Shown in pieces: positions 56,344 through 64,000 of a DNA stretch of 64,000 bases; position 1 is the stretch's first letter; each line of letters begins with the position of its first letter. Source of the DNA: Mesorhizobium escarrei (GTDB lineage Bacteria > Pseudomonadota > Alphaproteobacteria > Rhizobiales > Rhizobiaceae); assembly GCF_935825525.1 (NCBI RefSeq), contig NZ_CAKXZT010000116.1, positions 90,689-154,688 on the forward strand. Direction: 5' to 3'. A model generated the notes under the pieces. It did not search any database. It was not told where the DNA came from and saw only the letters and a program-made list of their open reading frames with translations. Both the position numbers and the translations under genes were made by a program.

Positions 56344-57747
56344 TCAGATGTTAAGCCCGTCTCGCGAGAGCTCATCCATAACGAAGCGAACTGCACTTTC
56401 AGCGATGCCAACCATTTCTTCGACTTCAGCCTTGGTTGTCACCAAGGGAGGAGCGAAGCCGAGAATGTCACCATGCGGCATGGCGCGAGCGATCAGACCG
56501 CGTTCACGCGCTGCCTTGGAGATTCGCGCGCCGATCTTGAGTGTCGGATCGAAACGCTTCCTGTTGTCTCGATCGGCTACGAACTCAATTGCGGCCATAA
56601 GGCCGACGCCGCGCACTTCGCCGACGATCGGCAACTGGGAGAATTTCTCCTTCAGCTGCGCTTGGAAGAATGCACCGACCTCGCGAGCGTTGCCCGGAAG
56701 GTCTTCTTTCTCGACGATGTCCAGCACTGCGTTGGCCGCGGCAGCCCCGATCGGATGACCTGAATAGGTGTAACCGTGCGAGAATGCGCCGACCTTGTCC
56801 GCCCCGTCCTCCAGGACCTTGTAGACCTTTTCACCGACAATTGCCGCGGAAAGTGGGAAATAGGCCGAAGTCAGACCTTTTGCGATCGTGATGAGGTCGG
56901 GCTCGATGCCATAGTGCTGCGAGCCGAACATAGAACCGGTGCGGCCGAACCCGGTGATTACTTCGTCGGCAATCAGAAGCACATCATGCTTTTTGAGGAC
57001 CGTTTGTATAGCTCCCCAGTAGCCTTCCGGCGGAGGCGTGACGCCCCCGGTGCCGAGCACGGGCTCGCCAATGAAGGCTCCAACGTTGTCCGGGCCAAGG
57101 CGCTCGATCAGTTGGTCAAGCTCGACGGCGCGGCGTGCGGAGAATTCGCGTTCGGTCTCGCCCGGGGTCGCGCCCCAATAGTGATGCGGAACACCGGTGT
57201 GAACGATCTGCGGGAGCGGCAGATCCATATTGTCATGATAGAAGCTCATCCCCGTCATCGAGCCGGACACGACGCTGCACCCGTGATAGCCGCGTTCACG
57301 CGAGATGATCTTCTTCTTGTTCGGCTTGCCACGCAGATTGTTGTAATACCAGACAAGCTTGGCCTGGGTCTCGTTCGCATCCGAGCCGGACATACCGTAG
57401 AACACCTTGCTCATCTTCCCAGGCGCCATCTTCACGAGGCGATCAGAGAGGATGGCGAGCTCATCGGTCGTGTGCGCCGCATAGGAGTGGTAATACGCTA
57501 GGCGATAAGCCTGACGCGAGATGGCTTCAGCCACCTCGGTGCGACCATAGCCGACATTGACGCAGTAGAGGCCGGCAAAACCGTCGATAAATTGGTTGCC
57601 ATGCGCGTCCTGAATGCGGATTCCCTTCCCTGTCTCGACGATCGTCGGCTCGCCGAGCTTACCGGTAGCGAAATCCTTGAGCTGCGTGAATGGATGCAGG
57701 ACAGCGTTTCTATCCTTTTCGCTGATATCCTTGATGTTGATAGTCAT
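56344..57747 (-). CDS. Class III aminotransferase (putrescine/omega-amino acid:pyruvate type)
   Basis: A 467-residue PLP enzyme of the SpuC/YgjG/beta-alanine:pyruvate group, distinct from the EctB-type copies in this window. DAHGNQFIDGFAGLYCVNVG, MSGSDANETQAKLVWYYNNL, LIADEVITGFGRTGSMFGSQ and DLITIAKGLTSAYFPLSA (PLP lysine) are present. It likely moves an amino group from putrescine, GABA or a similar amine to pyruvate. It lies 12 bases downstream of the aldehyde dehydrogenase gene, in the same operon, so the two should carry out consecutive steps. Confidence 0.92.
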   Translation of the reverse strand: MTINIKDISEKDRNAVLHPFTQLKDFATGKLGEPTIVETGKGIRIQDAHGNQFIDGFAGLYCVNVGYGRTEVAEAISRQAYRLAYYHSYAAHTTDELAILSDRLVKMAPGKMSKVFYGMSGSDANETQAKLVWYYNNLRGKPNKKKIISRERGYHGCSVVSGSMTGMSFYHDNMDLPLPQIVHTGVPHHYWGATPGETEREFSARRAVELDQLIERLGPDNVGAFIGEPVLGTGGVTPPPEGYWGAIQTVLKKHDVLLIADEVITGFGRTGSMFGSQHYGIEPDLITIAKGLTSAYFPLSAAIVGEKVYKVLEDGADKVGAFSHGYTYSGHPIGAAAANAVLDIVEKEDLPGNAREVGAFFQAQLKEKFSQLPIVGEVRGVGLMAAIEFVADRDNRKRFDPTLKIGARISKAARERGLIARAMPHGDILGFAPPLVTTKAEVEEMVGIAESAVRFVMDELSRDGLNI

Positions 57748-57759
57748 AGGGTTTTCCTT

Positions 57760-59238
57760 TCAGTCTAAGATGTTGCCGATGCACACGTATTTGGGTTCGA
57801 GATATTCGGCGAGACCATGTCTTGAGCCCTCCCGGCCGAGGCCGGATTGCTTCCATCCGCCGAAAGGTATGGGCGCGCCTGTAAACTTCGGGGTGTTGAC
57901 GGCGACCATGCCGTACTCCAACTGGTCGGTCAGCCGCATGGCGCGGTTCAGATCTCTTGTGTAAACGTAAGCCGCAAGGCCCATTTCCGAGCTGTTGGCC
58001 CGCGCAAGCACTTCCGCCTCTTTATCGAACGGAAGGATTGCAGCCACCGGCCCAAAGGTCTCTTCCCTGGCGACCAGCATGTCGTCAGTGACGTCGGCGA
58101 GAACGGTCGGGGTCACAAAATTGCCGCCGAGCGGACTCTTCTGTCCGCCAACAACGATGCGGGCTCCGGCACAAAGAGCTGCAGAAACCTGTCGCCTGCA
58201 CTTTTCCGCGACAGAGGGTTTGGTCATCGGGCCAATGTCGACACCGGGCTCGAATCCGTGCCCGACTTTCAGTTTACTGGTGGCCTTCGCGAATTCCTCC
58301 ACAAAGCGTTGATAGCTTCCCCGCTGGACATAGATCCTATTCGCTGCCAGGCAGTCCTGACCGGATGTGGCGAATTTGGCTGCCATGCATCCAGCCACGG
58401 CAGTCTCCAACGGTGCGTCATCGAAAATGATAAAAGGAGCATTGCCGCCGAGCTCAAGTGAAGCCTTCTTCAGGGTTTTTGCGGATTGCTCGAGCAGGAT
58501 CCGACCGACCTCGGTCGAGCCCGTGAAGGAGAATGCCCGCACATCGCTATGATCCAACAGGCATTTTGCGAGCGGGGCAGCGTCTCCCGTGATCACTTGA
58601 AACACGCCGGGGGGGACTCCTGCCTCCTCGGCAAGACGGGCAAGCGCCAGAGCTGACAAGGGCGTTTCCGGGGCCGGCTTGACAATCATGGTGCAGCCGG
58701 CAGCCAGCGCGGCTCCTGCTTTTCTGGTGATCATCGCCGACGGAAAGTTCCAAGGCGTGATAGCGACCGTCACTCCGACCGGCTGCATCCGCACAGAAAG
58801 TCGGCTGCCGGCAAGATGGCTTGGGATTGTCTCGCCATATGCCCGCTCGCCCTCCGCTGCAAACCAGTCAAGGAAGCTAGCGGCATATGAAATCTCACCG
58901 CGTGCCTCGACCAATGGTTTGCCTTGCTCGGCGGTCATGATGGCGGCAAGGTCTTCCGCATTCTCACGCATACCTGCAGCCCATTTCCGCAGGTATTCGC
59001 CCCGTACCGAAGGAAGAAGATCGCGCCATCGTTGAAATGCGCTTCTCGCGACGTTGACTGCAGTGTCCACGTCGGAAATCTCACAGGCTGCCACCTGAGC
59101 CAGTTCCTCGCCAGTAGCCGGGTCAACCACAGAGATTGTTTCACCCTTGGAGAGCCAGGCGCCATTCACATAAGCGCACTTTTGCAGAAGGTCCTGCCGT
59201 TTAAGCCCATTTAATGCGGCGGTTGCCGAACCTTTCAT
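57760..59238 (-). CDS. NAD(P)-dependent succinate-semialdehyde dehydrogenase-like enzyme
   Basis: A 492-residue aldehyde dehydrogenase of the GabD type: ITPWNFPSAMITRKAGAALA, FTGSTEVGRILLEQSA, catalytic Glu in LELGGNAPFIIFDDA, catalytic Cys in ATSGQDCLAANRIYVQ, and PFGGWKQSGLGREGSRHG. The pattern SGQDCLAANRI is typical of succinate-semialdehyde dehydrogenases. I chose ATG 59238 over a TTG four codons upstream. It is first in the operon with the class III aminotransferase, giving a route from GABA or putrescine-derived aldehydes towards succinate. Confidence 0.9.
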   Translation of the reverse strand: MKGSATAALNGLKRQDLLQKCAYVNGAWLSKGETISVVDPATGEELAQVAACEISDVDTAVNVARSAFQRWRDLLPSVRGEYLRKWAAGMRENAEDLAAIMTAEQGKPLVEARGEISYAASFLDWFAAEGERAYGETIPSHLAGSRLSVRMQPVGVTVAITPWNFPSAMITRKAGAALAAGCTMIVKPAPETPLSALALARLAEEAGVPPGVFQVITGDAAPLAKCLLDHSDVRAFSFTGSTEVGRILLEQSAKTLKKASLELGGNAPFIIFDDAPLETAVAGCMAAKFATSGQDCLAANRIYVQRGSYQRFVEEFAKATSKLKVGHGFEPGVDIGPMTKPSVAEKCRRQVSAALCAGARIVVGGQKSPLGGNFVTPTVLADVTDDMLVAREETFGPVAAILPFDKEAEVLARANSSEMGLAAYVYTRDLNRAMRLTDQLEYGMVAVNTPKFTGAPIPFGGWKQSGLGREGSRHGLAEYLEPKYVCIGNILD

Positions 59239-59910
59239 CTCTAACCCCAAATCGAGTGTTCATTTCCGTCAAATTAGCCCGGCAAGTGGGGCGACCGGCA
59301 GCGCGATGCAGGTCCGCCAAGGCGTTCTCCTGCGAATAATGACGTTCTGCTGAGCTTTTTCTCCGTCTGATCTCTGTCTGCTTTTTGGGGAGCCCCATGA
59401 AGGAAAGAGGACATTTCTGCCAGTCTACGCGTGGCCTAAACGTGGCGGACGTAGCTGGTAAGTGTCGGCCTCGCTATGGCGGTGCCTCTTGCGGGGATGT
59501 GCCGGCCCTTGGTCGCACAGCACACGGGGCATAGTTGTCGTGGCGCTTTGATAGGTCGACGAGCGTCTCGACTGAAACAGCATTGGGTGACCTTTATTCG
59601 AGAGAGATCTCCTGTTTAGCCATCGTCGCCATGGAGATCTAATTCGTCCAAACCCACCCCCCACCAGTCTAAACTCCTCTTGCCGACGATATATCTATGG
59701 AGGGCGTTCCAAGCCGGCCGCCGCGTAACGACGATGGAACTATTGAAAGAGGATTTGCTGCGCAACTACGCAAAAAACGCAGATGTTGTGCGACATCTCC
59801 TCGCTGGCGGCACAAGCCCAGCGCCTAAGGCGTGCTACCGTGTGAAGGAACACAAGCGGACATAGAAAATGTCTAGCCTACTCATCGCCCGGCTGCAGGG
59901 GAGACGCAAC
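59239..59910. other. Divergent intergenic region
   Basis: Contains the promoters for the leftward dehydrogenase operon and the rightward malyl-CoA lyase operon. A 61-codon frame at 59680-59865 has no domain. I see no sigma54 signature. Confidence 0.4.
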
Positions 59911-60870
59911 ATGAGCCACACAATCAACCACCTCAAAAAGCTGAGGCTCCAGCGCAGCGAACTGGCGGTTCCGGGGTCCAGCCCGGAGATGATCGACAAG
60001 GCGGCGAACAGCGCCGCCGACTTCGTCTTCCTCGACATCGAGGACGCGGTCGCTCCACCCGACAAGGAGCGCGCCCGCAAGAACATCATCCAGGCGCTGA
60101 ACGACATCGACTGGCGCGCCAAGGGAAAGACCGTCTCGGTGCGCATCAACGGTCTCGACACCCATTACATGTATCGCGACGTGGTCGACGTCATGGAACA
60201 GGCCGGCGATCGGCTAGACACCATCCTGGTGCCGAAGGTCGGCGTGCCGGCCGACCTTTATATGGTCGAGGCCATGATCAACCAGATCGAGATGGCCAAG
60301 GGTTACAAGACCCGCGTCGGTCTCGAAGCGCTGATCGAAACCGCGCTCGGCATGGCCAATGTGGAGACGATCGCCGCCACGCCGGGCCGGCTCGAAGCTA
60401 TGCATTTCGGCGTCGCCGACTATGCCGCCAGCAACAAGGCGCGCACCGTCAACATCGGCGGCCTCAATCCCGACTATCCCGGCGACCAGTGGCATTTTGC
60501 CTTGTCGCGGATGACGGTGGCCTGCCGGGCCTATGGCCTGCGCGCCATCGACGGACCGTTCGGCGATTTCTCCGATCCCGAAGGCTACATGGCCGCCGCC
60601 AAGCGCGCCGCGGCCCTCGGCATCGAAGGCAAATGGGCGATCCATCCATCGCAGATCGAGCCTGCCAACAGCGTGTTCTCGCCACCGGAAAAGGAGGTCG
60701 CCCGAGCTCGCCGCATCCTGGAGGTGCTCAAGGAAGCGGAGGCGCTCGGAAAGGGAGCCGCGGCGCTCGATGGCAAGATGATCGACGCGGCTTCGGAACG
60801 CATGGCGCGCAACGTGCTGGCGGTCAACGAGGCGATCGAGCGCGCCGGCCACGCGCAGACGAGGCACTGA
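59911..60870 (+). CDS. mcl: Malyl-CoA lyase / HpcH-HpaI-CitE family
   Basis: A 319-residue (beta/alpha)8 enzyme that splits (S)-malyl-CoA to acetyl-CoA and glyoxylate, a step of the serine cycle. [72 protein letters not shown] and [13 protein letters not shown] include the Asp/Glu Mg ligands and substrate Arg of the family. ATG 59911 has GGGGAGA upstream and starts [18 protein letters not shown] as in methylotroph Mcl; the frame opens 14 codons earlier. It is followed after 19 bases by malate thiokinase beta. The GC content is higher than in neighbouring island DNA. Confidence 0.92.
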   Translation: MSHTINHLKKLRLQRSELAVPGSSPEMIDKAANSAADFVFLDIEDAVAPPDKERARKNIIQALNDIDWRAKGKTVSVRINGLDTHYMYRDVVDVMEQAGDRLDTILVPKVGVPADLYMVEAMINQIEMAKGYKTRVGLEALIETALGMANVETIAATPGRLEAMHFGVADYAASNKARTVNIGGLNPDYPGDQWHFALSRMTVACRAYGLRAIDGPFGDFSDPEGYMAAAKRAAALGIEGKWAIHPSQIEPANSVFSPPEKEVARARRILEVLKEAEALGKGAAALDGKMIDAASERMARNVLAVNEAIERAGHAQTRH

Positions 60871-60889
60871 CAGTTTTCGGGAGGAAAAG

Positions 60890-62074
60890 ATGGACATTCA
60901 CGAATACCAGGCCAAGGAACTGCTCGCCCGTCACGGCGTGCACGTGCCGCGCGGCGGTCTGGCCTACAGTCCCGAGCAGGCGACATACCGTGCTAAGGAG
61001 ATCGGCGGCGGCAAATGGGTGGTCAAGGCGCAGATCCATTCCGGCGCGCGCGGCAAGGCCGGTGGCATCCGCATCTGCACGTCCGACCAAGAAGTGTCCG
61101 ATGCCGCCGAGGCGATGCTTGGCAGGAAGCTGGTGACGCATCAGACGGGGCCGCGCGGCAAGCTGGTGTCGCGGCTCTATGTCGAAGAGGCCGTCGATAT
61201 TCGCCAGGAAATCTATCTCGCCTTTGTTCTCGACCGTAAAGCCGAGCGGGTGATGATCGTCGCGTCTGCGTCCGGCGGCATGGAGATCGAAGAGATCGCC
61301 GAAAAGCAGCCAGGTTCAATCATTCGCGCGACTGTCGACCCTGGCGCGGGCATGCAGCAGTATCAGGCGCGCGAGATCGCCTTTGGCCTTGGTCTCGAAA
61401 ACAACCTGATCGGCAAGGCGACCGAAACGCTGCTTGGTTGCTACCGCGTGTTTCGCGACTACGACGCCTCGATGCTCGAGATCAATCCACTAGTCGTAAC
61501 CCGTGACGGTAATCTGATGGCGCTGGACGCCAAGATGTCGTTCGATGAGAACGCACTGTTTCGTCGTCCCGAAATCTCCGAACTGCGCGACAAAAGCCAG
61601 GAAGACCCGCGCGAGACTTTCGCCAGCGACCGCGGCCTTTCCTATGTCGGGCTGGACGGCAATATCGGCTGCATCATCAATGGCGCCGGCCTCGCCATGG
61701 CTACGATGGACATGATCAAGATCGCCGGCGGCGAGCCGGCAAACTTCCTCGACATCGGCGGGGGCGCCTCGCCGGAGCGGGTCGCGAAATCGTTCCGCGC
61801 CGTGCTTGGTGACAAGAATGTCGAGACCATCCTCGTCAACATCTTTGCCGGCATCAATCGCTGCGACTGGGTCGCCGAGGGCGTTGTCAGGGCAATCCGC
61901 GAAGTCGGCGTCAACGTGCCGTTGGTGGTGCGGTTGGCCGGCACCAAGGTCGAGGAAGGGCGCCGCATCCTGGCCGATTCCGGCGAGGCGGTGATCGTGG
62001 CAGATACGCTGGCGGAAGCCGCCGAAAAGGCGGTTGCTGCATGGCGGTCCGCCACGATGAAAAAAGCAGGCTGA
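60890..62074 (+). CDS. mtkA: Malate--CoA ligase (malate thiokinase) beta subunit
   Basis: A 394-residue ATP-grasp protein of the succinyl-CoA synthetase beta family. [20 protein letters not shown] at the start, [59 protein letters not shown] and [20 protein letters not shown] show the ATP-grasp and CoA-ligase domains. Genetic linkage to mcl marks it as malate thiokinase rather than the TCA-cycle enzyme: malate + ATP + CoA gives malyl-CoA. GGGAGGAAAAG precedes the ATG. Confidence 0.93.
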   Translation: MDIHEYQAKELLARHGVHVPRGGLAYSPEQATYRAKEIGGGKWVVKAQIHSGARGKAGGIRICTSDQEVSDAAEAMLGRKLVTHQTGPRGKLVSRLYVEEAVDIRQEIYLAFVLDRKAERVMIVASASGGMEIEEIAEKQPGSIIRATVDPGAGMQQYQAREIAFGLGLENNLIGKATETLLGCYRVFRDYDASMLEINPLVVTRDGNLMALDAKMSFDENALFRRPEISELRDKSQEDPRETFASDRGLSYVGLDGNIGCIINGAGLAMATMDMIKIAGGEPANFLDIGGGASPERVAKSFRAVLGDKNVETILVNIFAGINRCDWVAEGVVRAIREVGVNVPLVVRLAGTKVEEGRRILADSGEAVIVADTLAEAAEKAVAAWRSATMKKAG

Positions 62075-62085
62075 GGGAGGAAAGA

Positions 62086-62985
62086 ATGGCAATCCTGCTT
62101 AACCGGGACACCCGCGTAATCGTGCAGGGATTTACCGGCAAAATCGGCAGTTTTCACGCCGAGGACATGAAGCGTTACGGCACTAATGTGGTCGGCGGCG
62201 TCACACCCGGCAAGGGCGGCCAGACACATCTCGGCCTGCCGGTGTTCAACACCGTCAAGGACGCGGTGCGCGAGACCGGGGCCGACGCGAGCATCGTCTT
62301 CGTGCCGCCGCCTTTCGCTGCGGATTCGATCATGGAAGCGGCAGACGCCGGCATCAGATTCTGCGTCTGCATCACCGACGGCATCCCGTCGCAGGACATG
62401 ATGCGGGTGAAGCGCTACATGCGCCGCTACCGCTACGAAGACCGGCTGCAGCTGATCGGACCCAATTGCGCCGGCATCATCACGCCCGGCCAGGCTTTAA
62501 TGGGCATCATGCCGGGGTCGATCTACCTGCCCGGGCGTGTCGGCATTGTCGGGCGCTCCGGAACCCTTGGCTACGAGGCGGCGTCGCAGATGAAGGCGAT
62601 GGGCATCGGGGTCTCTACCAGCGTCGGCATTGGCGGCGATCCGATCAACGGCTCGTCCTTCCGCGACATCCTCGAACTGTTCGAAAACGATGACGGTGCG
62701 GACGCCGTGGTGATGATCGGCGAAATCGGCGGTTCGCAGGAAGCAGAAGCCGCACTCTGGGCGCGCGACAACATGAAGAAGCCGCTGATCGCCTACATCG
62801 CCGGCCTTTCCGCGCCAAAGGGCCGCCGCATGGGCCATGCCGGCGCAATCATCTCCGCCTTCGGCGAGTCTGCTCAAGAGAAGGTCGAGATCCTGAAGGA
62901 AGCCGGCGTCATCATCGTGCCGACGCCGGCTTCGTTCGGCGAGGTCGTAGCCGGCGTGATGGCCGATCGGACGAAGGCCGCATAG
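62086..62985 (+). CDS. mtkB: Malate--CoA ligase (malate thiokinase) alpha subunit
   Basis: A 299-residue CoA-binding and phospho-histidine subunit. [20 protein letters not shown] and [20 protein letters not shown] are the CoA-binding start, [20 protein letters not shown] the ligase part, and [15 protein letters not shown] contains the catalytic His. The ATG at 62086 has GGGAGGAAAG upstream and lies 11 bases after mtkA; the frame opens 15 codons earlier inside mtkA. With mcl it converts malate to acetyl-CoA and glyoxylate. Confidence 0.93.
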   Translation: MAILLNRDTRVIVQGFTGKIGSFHAEDMKRYGTNVVGGVTPGKGGQTHLGLPVFNTVKDAVRETGADASIVFVPPPFAADSIMEAADAGIRFCVCITDGIPSQDMMRVKRYMRRYRYEDRLQLIGPNCAGIITPGQALMGIMPGSIYLPGRVGIVGRSGTLGYEAASQMKAMGIGVSTSVGIGGDPINGSSFRDILELFENDDGADAVVMIGEIGGSQEAEAALWARDNMKKPLIAYIAGLSAPKGRRMGHAGAIISAFGESAQEKVEILKEAGVIIVPTPASFGEVVAGVMADRTKAA

Positions 62986-63756
62986 AGATATGAGGCTCAA
63001 TTGAGGACCGGTAAAAAGAACCGCTCGGTCGCCATGGTGTGTCAAGACGGTGGTGCTTGCCAATCATCGTCAGCTTCGGCGTCGGATACAGTCAAATTGA
63101 TGTCGCGGCGGCCGCAACTTGCGGCGAGCCAAGTTATTGGGGCGCCATCAGATTGAAAACGAGTATAAGAAACAGCCGCTTATAGTTGTGGGTCAGCTCG
63201 TGGTGCAGCTGTCCGTCGTCCCGAGCGAGCTGTGGCATTGCGGATGGCGTATTAGTTCGCTCTTGCGCGGCTTAAAATCGGCGGATCCTGTCCGCCGGTT
63301 TGAAGGTGGTCATCTTCAACTAAGTCAAGACGCCATTCATCACGCTAGCCAGGTTGGATACTCGTGTCGCCGTGGCCGTTCGAGTATGGCTCATTTGGTA
63401 CGTGATGGTCTCAGCAGTTTGACCGTGCTGCCGCATTCTTGAGACGCGCCCCGGTGTCGGGAGCGACGGCGAAGTTCTCCCGTGGATCGATACTGGTCAG
63501 CACTAGTCCTCTGCTGTCCGGCCGTTTGGAGCCAATAAGGAGCCTCTGTGACCACCGGACACGGCGCTGAGGTCTCTCAGAACAGAACTGAAGCTGCGCT
63601 CCAAGCTGTAAAAACGCAGGTTTTCTGCGGCCGGCCGGCCAGGTCCGCGCGAAGCAGTCCTCTGAAGCATGCTAGGTTCTTGTCGACCAGTACGGATGGG
63701 CATGGAAAGATTGCTTGGTCCGGTCAGCCAACCTAGGTTCAGAGGACGACTTCGAA
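62986..63756. other. Intergenic region without a recognisable gene
   Basis: About 770 bases of short domain-free frames between mtkB and the partial M24 gene. It probably holds that gene's promoter. Confidence 0.4.
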
Positions 63757-64000
63757 ATGGACTATGAGAAACCCTTCCTGCCTGCGGAGTATCGACGCCG
63801 TGTCCATGACGTCAAAACACGGATGGAGGAATCAGGACTTGACCTGCTAATCTGCCAAGATCCCGCAAATATGTGCTGGCTGACCGGTTATGACGCCTGG
63901 TCCTTCTACACGCCTCAAGTGGTTCTATTGCACCTGAAATCGGACACGCCGATTTGGATAGGGCGGCTGGTTGACGTAAATGGCGCTCGTGCTACGACGG
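63757..64000 (+). CDS. M24-family hydrolase, DoeA/EutD-like, partial (3' end off the window)
   Basis: ATG 63757 (AGAGGA upstream) opens a frame that continues past the right edge. The visible 81 residues include PANMCWLTGYDAWSFYTPQV, which aligns with the same region of the DoeA/EutD-like protein at 53.7-54.9 kb (NQHYITGYDGWSFYTPQMVL), and PIWIGRLVDVNGAR with its PVWIGRAMDAAGG. It is a second gene for this enzyme type, on the opposite strand. The catalytic C-terminal domain is not in the window, so whether it is intact is unknown. Confidence 0.85.
   Translation, partial: MDYEKPFLPAEYRRRVHDVKTRMEESGLDLLICQDPANMCWLTGYDAWSFYTPQVVLLHLKSDTPIWIGRLVDVNGARATT

Overview
The window looks like part of a rhizobial symbiosis island, most likely from Mesorhizobium (alphaproteobacteria). 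The reasons are a complete nifHDKENX block with NifA/sigma54 promoters, a nif-specific ferredoxin, an ExoX-like small membrane protein, catabolic and biosynthetic genes of mixed base composition, and many decayed insertion sequences. I saw no tRNA, rRNA, CRISPR array or nod box.

Left part (1-23 kb). A long open frame runs off the left edge on the minus strand (1-1618). It is followed by an MFS exporter (minus), then nifH, nifD, nifK, nifE, nifN, nifX and the DUF269 nifX-associated gene, then an atypical OmpR-type response regulator and a tandem universal stress protein. After a broken acyltransferase comes a region with a roughly 222-bp direct repeat, one copy of which carries a NifA-type promoter, and then a lysine/ornithine N-monooxygenase. 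A third NifA/sigma54 promoter precedes a thioredoxin-fold protein lacking the first active-site cysteine. Next comes a decayed second copy of the nifX/DUF269 junction, then a CCE_0567-type small protein, fdxB and the ExoX-like gene.

Middle part (24-45 kb). This is an accessory gene set rich in small-molecule chemistry. It has three paralogous EctB-type (diaminobutyrate) aminotransferases, a 2-oxoglutarate/Fe(II) oxygenase translationally coupled to the first of them, an isopenicillin-N-synthase-family oxygenase, a GMC oxidoreductase, an aldehyde dehydrogenase, two EhuB-like solute-binding proteins, an M20 amidohydrolase and a complete polar amino-acid ABC transporter (binding protein, two permeases, ATPase). 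Remnants of IS5, IS110, IS66 and IS21 elements lie between the genes. A 77-aa stand-alone GerE/LuxR-type DNA-binding protein is also here.

Right part (45-64 kb). A decayed stretch holds a broken MmgE/PrpD gene, two homologous ABC-ATPase fragments and IS481 and IS3 remnants. Embedded in it are a DAO-type FAD oxidoreductase (+) and, on the minus strand, a DoeA/EutD-like ectoine hydrolase overlapping an M20 amidohydrolase, a GlxA-type AraC regulator, a class III aminotransferase and a succinate-semialdehyde-type dehydrogenase. Then follow malyl-CoA lyase and both malate thiokinase subunits (+), and the start of a second DoeA/EutD-like gene cut by the right edge.

How it fits together. The nif part makes nitrogenase and its cofactor under NifA control. 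The rest reads as uptake and turnover of ectoine-like or acylated diamino acids plus amine catabolism: Ehu-type uptake, ring or amide hydrolysis by M24 and M20 enzymes, transamination by EctB-type enzymes, and oxidation by aldehyde dehydrogenases. A malate-to-acetyl-CoA-plus-glyoxylate module is added at the right. The combination with two oxygenases does not match an ectoine pathway I know and is the best candidate for an undescribed system here. No ectA, ectC, eutA, eutB, eutC, nifA, nifB or fixABCX is visible in the window.
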